DNA from: Acholeplasma sp.
Lineage (GTDB): Bacteria > Bacillota_I > Bacilli_A > Acholeplasmatales > Acholeplasmataceae
Assembly: GCA_003605085.1 (NCBI GenBank)
Contig: QZKD01000037.1
Location: 1-64,000 of the forward strand
Direction: 5' to 3'
DNA length: 64,000 bases
Positions 61,346 through 64,000 of this stretch are shown in pieces. Within the stretch, counting starts at the first letter, position 1, and each line of letters starts with the position of its first letter. Below the pieces are notes generated by a model. That model did not search any database, was not told the origin of the DNA, and saw only the letters and a program-made list of their open reading frames with translations. The position numbers were made by a program, and so were the translations under genes.

Positions 61346-62242
61346 ATGATTACATTTCAAGAGTTTGAACGTATTTTTAAACATTTTAATGAAGGTGTCT
61401 ACTTAGTCGATAAAAACCGGAAAATACTTTACTATAACGAAGCGGCTGAACACTTTTCGGGTTATGATCGGCACTATGTAATGGGTCGTCATTGTTTTGA
61501 CAATATTTTTAATCATATGGCTGAAGATGGCACGCTTTTATGCTTTAACGGTTGTCCTCTTCATCGTTCAATTCAAGAGAATGTGGATACGGAAGCTTAT
61601 GTATATTTAAGACATAAAGACGGTTTTCGTCTGAAAGTTCACGTCAAAACCATGCCTATTCTCGAAAATGGTGAAGTGACTGGAGCTCTTGAAGTCTTTT
61701 CTCCTGTCATTCCTCAAGAGGATACCAATCAAACGATTCATTTTTATAAACAACAACTTTTAATGGATCCATTAACGAAAGTTCATAATCGTAAAATCCT
61801 TGAAACGGGTGATCCTTTACTTGATTTGAATCAAAGCGATATGCAACGCATGGGAGTCATCTTTCTCGATATTGACAATTTTAAATCTTATAATGATACC
61901 TATGGACATGAACTCGGTGACCGTATCCTCATTAATATTGCCAAGACGTTAACCAATGCCGTCGGTATGAATGATCTTGTCATTCGTTATGGCGGGGAAG
62001 AGTTTCTGATCTTATCTCCGGATAGTTCAAAAGAAAAACTGGTCATTCTTGCTGAAAAGATTCGTATCCTTGTTGAAAACACAAAAATAGAGAAAGATGA
62101 ACTTTCTCTTAATTATCAAATCTCATTAGGTGCTACTTTAAGACATTATAAAGAGCCCTTAGTTGCTTCGATTAATCGTGCCGATCAAGCGATGTATAAG
62201 AGTAAATTCTTAGGTAAGAATCGAGTGACATATTTAGAGTAA
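61346..62242 (+). CDS. PAS-GGDEF diguanylate cyclase
   Basis: 298 residues from the ATG at 61346 (AAGGTG ahead; a GTG at 61337 is within the ribosome site). PAS domain ~5-120 (NEGVYLVDKNRKILYYNEAA, GRHCFDNIF, with the Cys pair LLCFNGCPLH that also occurs in nitrogen- or redox-sensing PAS proteins), then a GGDEF domain with active-site variant GGEEF (YGGEEFLIL). Soluble. It would synthesise cyclic di-GMP. A second cyclase is at 46-47.6 kb, so c-di-GMP signalling is used by this organism. Confidence 0.88.
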   Translation: MITFQEFERIFKHFNEGVYLVDKNRKILYYNEAAEHFSGYDRHYVMGRHCFDNIFNHMAEDGTLLCFNGCPLHRSIQENVDTEAYVYLRHKDGFRLKVHVKTMPILENGEVTGALEVFSPVIPQEDTNQTIHFYKQQLLMDPLTKVHNRKILETGDPLLDLNQSDMQRMGVIFLDIDNFKSYNDTYGHELGDRILINIAKTLTNAVGMNDLVIRYGGEEFLILSPDSSKEKLVILAEKIRILVENTKIEKDELSLNYQISLGATLRHYKEPLVASINRADQAMYKSKFLGKNRVTYLE

Positions 62243-62246
62243 TCTA

Positions 62247-62786
62247 TCAAGAACTTCTTGTAGACACAGGAAGTTCTTTTTTCTTTATCTTTTGGTAAAT
62301 CTCTTCAATCAAAGGTGATTTTTCTTCCATATACCGGTCGATATCATGGGGATATTTTTTAGCAAGCATCATTTTTAGTGAACCATACGCTTCACGGTCC
62401 TCAGGATGTGTCTTTAACCAATCTCGAAATGAAAGATGACGTTGATATTCATCACTATCGATAGGGCATACATAAAGATGATGCTTCATCAAATGTGATT
62501 TATTGACATACTTAAAGGCTTCACGATCCAAAATGCCCAAATTGCCTTCGTGATGATAATCTAATACTTCAAGTTTTCGTTTAATATCCTCAAAATCAGT
62601 GCGTAAAATGATGATATCTATATCGATGACCGGTTTAGCAGCAAGCCCTTCAACCGATGTACTTCCCACATGTTCAATTCGTACATCCTTGTCCTTTAAG
62701 ACTTGATTGAGTTCATCTTTAATCTTCAAAAATGCTTCTTTCCATTCTTTCTGATAAGAAAGGACGATCACATCTTTTGTCTTCAT
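62247..62786 (-). CDS. GrpB/UPF0157-family protein
   Basis: 179 residues. IEHVGSTSVEGLAAKPVIDIDI (residues ~37-58) is the GrpB nucleotidyltransferase-like signature (GS-x-V then DxD). Length and C-terminal YxRHLxFRDWLxxHPxDxxxYxxLK pattern match. Cytosolic, function poorly defined. Its last codons coincide with the terminator of the convergent PAS-GGDEF gene. Its start overlaps the truncated VOC frame. Confidence 0.87.
   Translation of the reverse strand: MKTKDVIVLSYQKEWKEAFLKIKDELNQVLKDKDVRIEHVGSTSVEGLAAKPVIDIDIIILRTDFEDIKRKLEVLDYHHEGNLGILDREAFKYVNKSHLMKHHLYVCPIDSDEYQRHLSFRDWLKTHPEDREAYGSLKMMLAKKYPHDIDRYMEEKSPLIEEIYQKIKKKELPVSTRSS
62249..62284 (+). terminator. Terminator of PAS-GGDEF gene inside the grpB-like 3' end
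   Basis: AAGAACTTC, 12-base loop, GAAGTTCTT then T5; the same DNA encodes the last residues of the convergent GrpB protein. Confidence 0.7.
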
Positions 62787-62914
62787 AAGAGGACCTGCAT
62801 AAGTTTATCATAGGTGATGATAAGTCCAAGATGTTCATGATACCAAAGGTGAAGTGCTTCTTTGTCGCCTTTAAAAGAAAGAAGTACGCCTCCAAGACCT
62901 AAAATTTTTGCCAT
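62783..62914 (-). pseudogene. Truncated VOC/glyoxalase-family gene
   Basis: 43 codons from an ATG at 62914 with GGAG 7 bases ahead. The residues MAKILGLGGVLLSFKGDKEA and LHLWYHEHLGL are the first beta-strand and helix of a VOC (glyoxalase/bleomycin-resistance) domain, normally ~120 residues. The frame then stops and overlaps the grpB start by 4 bases, so most of the domain has been lost. Probably non-functional, kept for translational coupling. Confidence 0.7.
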
Positions 62915-62918
62915 ATGT

Positions 62919-63452
62919 CTACTCCATTATCGGGATCCAATATCTTTGAATAACTTCTTTAGTTCCCTCTTCAGGAATCTCATTTTCGAGTATACCCCCT
63001 TGAGAAACAATAGTTTTCGCGGATGCTAGGTTAGACTTATTGCACGTGACTAGTATTTGAGATAGCTTAGACTTTTTGCATTCAACTAAACCGAGTTTGA
63101 GTTGTTCTTTGGCATACCCTTGATTTCGATACTCAGGATGGATGGAATACCCGATGTGTCCACCATACTTCATCAAATACTCATTGAGTTCATACCTGAT
63201 GTTGATCATCCCAACGAGTTGATGGCTATCTTTTGTCACTGAAATAAATTGGATAGAGGGAACTTTATCTAGGGGGACATAGAGGCGTTGTTCGCCAAGC
63301 ATTACATGTTTTATCCAATCTTCTGCCTTCTCGTATTCTCGTAGACCAGATGTTCCTGAAAGACTATCACCACAATCCAAAAAAGCCTGTCTATAGGCTT
63401 CAATTTGGGCTTTATACTCAATGGTAGGTCGAATAAGTCGAATGTGTTCCAT
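62919..63452 (-). CDS. GNAT-family acetyltransferase
   Basis: 177 residues. Acetyl-CoA motif region IGYSIHPEYRNQGYAKEQLKLG (R/QxxGxG/A-like), then VTCNKSNLASAKTI. Begins with MEHIRLIRPT and an acidic substrate region GDSLSGTSGL. Substrate unknown. Ribosome site AAAGGAAATACATC. Its stop overlaps the ribosome site of the VOC remnant. Confidence 0.85.
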   Translation of the reverse strand: MEHIRLIRPTIEYKAQIEAYRQAFLDCGDSLSGTSGLREYEKAEDWIKHVMLGEQRLYVPLDKVPSIQFISVTKDSHQLVGMINIRYELNEYLMKYGGHIGYSIHPEYRNQGYAKEQLKLGLVECKKSKLSQILVTCNKSNLASAKTIVSQGGILENEIPEEGTKEVIQRYWIPIME

Positions 63453-63494
63453 GATGTATTTCCTTTAGTTTCGCGTGATATAAGGTGAATATGA

Positions 63495-63983
63495 TTAGGG
63501 TTTTACCCAACCATAAACATGGACATCAATCCATTTTTCGCCGTTAAAATGCGCTTGACGTTTCGTTCCTTCTTTGAAGAAATTGAGTCGTTCGAGTGTT
63601 TTGATGGACGCACGATTGTGTTGATAGACTTCTGCTTCAATTCGGTGAATGCCTGATTGGATTAGGTCTTGCATCAAGAGTTGTAAAGCAATTTTAGAAA
63701 ATCCTTGACCTCTTTGTTCCCCTAAGGCGAAACGTAGCCAAGCTACTTGATGTTTAGGATCCATATAGTTGATTCTTACATATCCGATTGGGACTTGATC
63801 GGACATGATCATTCGATAATCTTGATCCTTATCGAGTAACGCACGTTTAATATCTTCTTGTTGCTGCTCCAATGAAGTATCGTAATCATATTCCAAAGCA
63901 TGCTTAATCAAATAGGGATCATGTTTCCATGTATTGATCAAAGCTGAATCAAAGATCGTCACTTTTCTTAATGTAATTGCCAT
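63495..63983 (-). CDS. GNAT-family acetyltransferase (RimJ/RimL-like)
   Basis: 162 residues. LRFALGEQRGQGFSKIALQLL is the acetyl-CoA loop, IHRIEAEVYQHNRASIKTLERLNF the following strand and helix, and the C-terminus (GTKRQAHFNGEKWIDVHVYG) resembles RimJ/RimL and spermidine-acetyltransferase-type proteins. It starts after GGAGGTCTTCTT near the window end. Substrate unknown. Confidence 0.87.
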   Translation of the reverse strand: MAITLRKVTIFDSALINTWKHDPYLIKHALEYDYDTSLEQQQEDIKRALLDKDQDYRMIMSDQVPIGYVRINYMDPKHQVAWLRFALGEQRGQGFSKIALQLLMQDLIQSGIHRIEAEVYQHNRASIKTLERLNFFKEGTKRQAHFNGEKWIDVHVYGWVKP

Positions 63984-64000
63984 AAGAAGACCTCCATGTT

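Overview
The window looks like a chromosomal segment of an AT-rich, low-GC Gram-positive-lineage bacterium. TGA is a normal stop, TGG encodes Trp, and Shine-Dalgarno sites are strong. Many secreted proteins are lipoproteins or carry bacterial Ig-like repeats. The gene content (ABC import of glycans, peptidoglycan salvage, no cell-wall synthesis gene in view, LctBCD-type lactate oxidation) would fit a free-living relative of Mollicutes that uses the standard code (Acholeplasma/Izemoplasma-like) or another small Bacillota. That placement is inference.

Layout. Positions 1-2.2 kb hold a ferredoxin end, a lipoprotein/TerB-like pair, a probable structured small RNA and a 12-residue-repeat protein. 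Positions 2.3-37.8 kb are almost entirely minus-strand and devoted to peptidoglycan-sugar scavenging. Operon B (21.2 to 2.3 kb) carries two solute-binding proteins, two permease pairs, NHL/YIP1/DUF5696/YesL membrane partners, then NamZ, NagZ, a BadF-type amino-sugar kinase, MurQ and NagB. A separate surface protein with a CcpA-type cre site follows upstream. Operon A (36.8 to 24.1 kb) carries AnmK, a second BadF kinase, a GH4 glycosidase, cytosolic and secreted DigH/GHL10-type glycosidases, an AmiE-like serine amidase and a secreted zinc amidase. A MurR/RpiR-type regulator sits upstream.

Positions 38-41.4 kb encode an EtfB-EtfA-FAD dehydrogenase set in the order and architecture of the electron-bifurcating lactate dehydrogenase LctBCD. 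MurQ releases D-lactate from MurNAc-6-P, so the neighbourhood suggests one route: stem removal outside, glycan cleavage, import, exo-hydrolysis, phosphorylation, ether cleavage, then GlcN-6-P to glycolysis and D-lactate to pyruvate. No ABC ATPase and no nagA are present in the window.

Positions 41.5-46 kb hold a PIG-L deacetylase, a ROK-like protein, a phosphodiester glycosidase and a lipoprotein. Positions 46-52 kb hold a GGDEF protein, a CASTOR/POLLUX-like channel, an MscS channel and a membrane-anchored FnIII-like protein. Positions 52-54.3 kb hold NUDIX, a NahK-like kinase, a hypothetical gene and a frameshifted micro-lipoprotein.

Positions 54.4-59.1 kb form a compact operon: PadR, a HAAS/DUF4097 protein, a previously unlisted 37-residue Trp/Cys-rich peptide, a hairpin, and two fused ABC exporters. 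This is a candidate peptide-export system. The rest holds a TerB-like gene behind a G9 tract, a mutarotase, a PAS-GGDEF protein, GrpB, a truncated VOC gene and two acetyltransferases.
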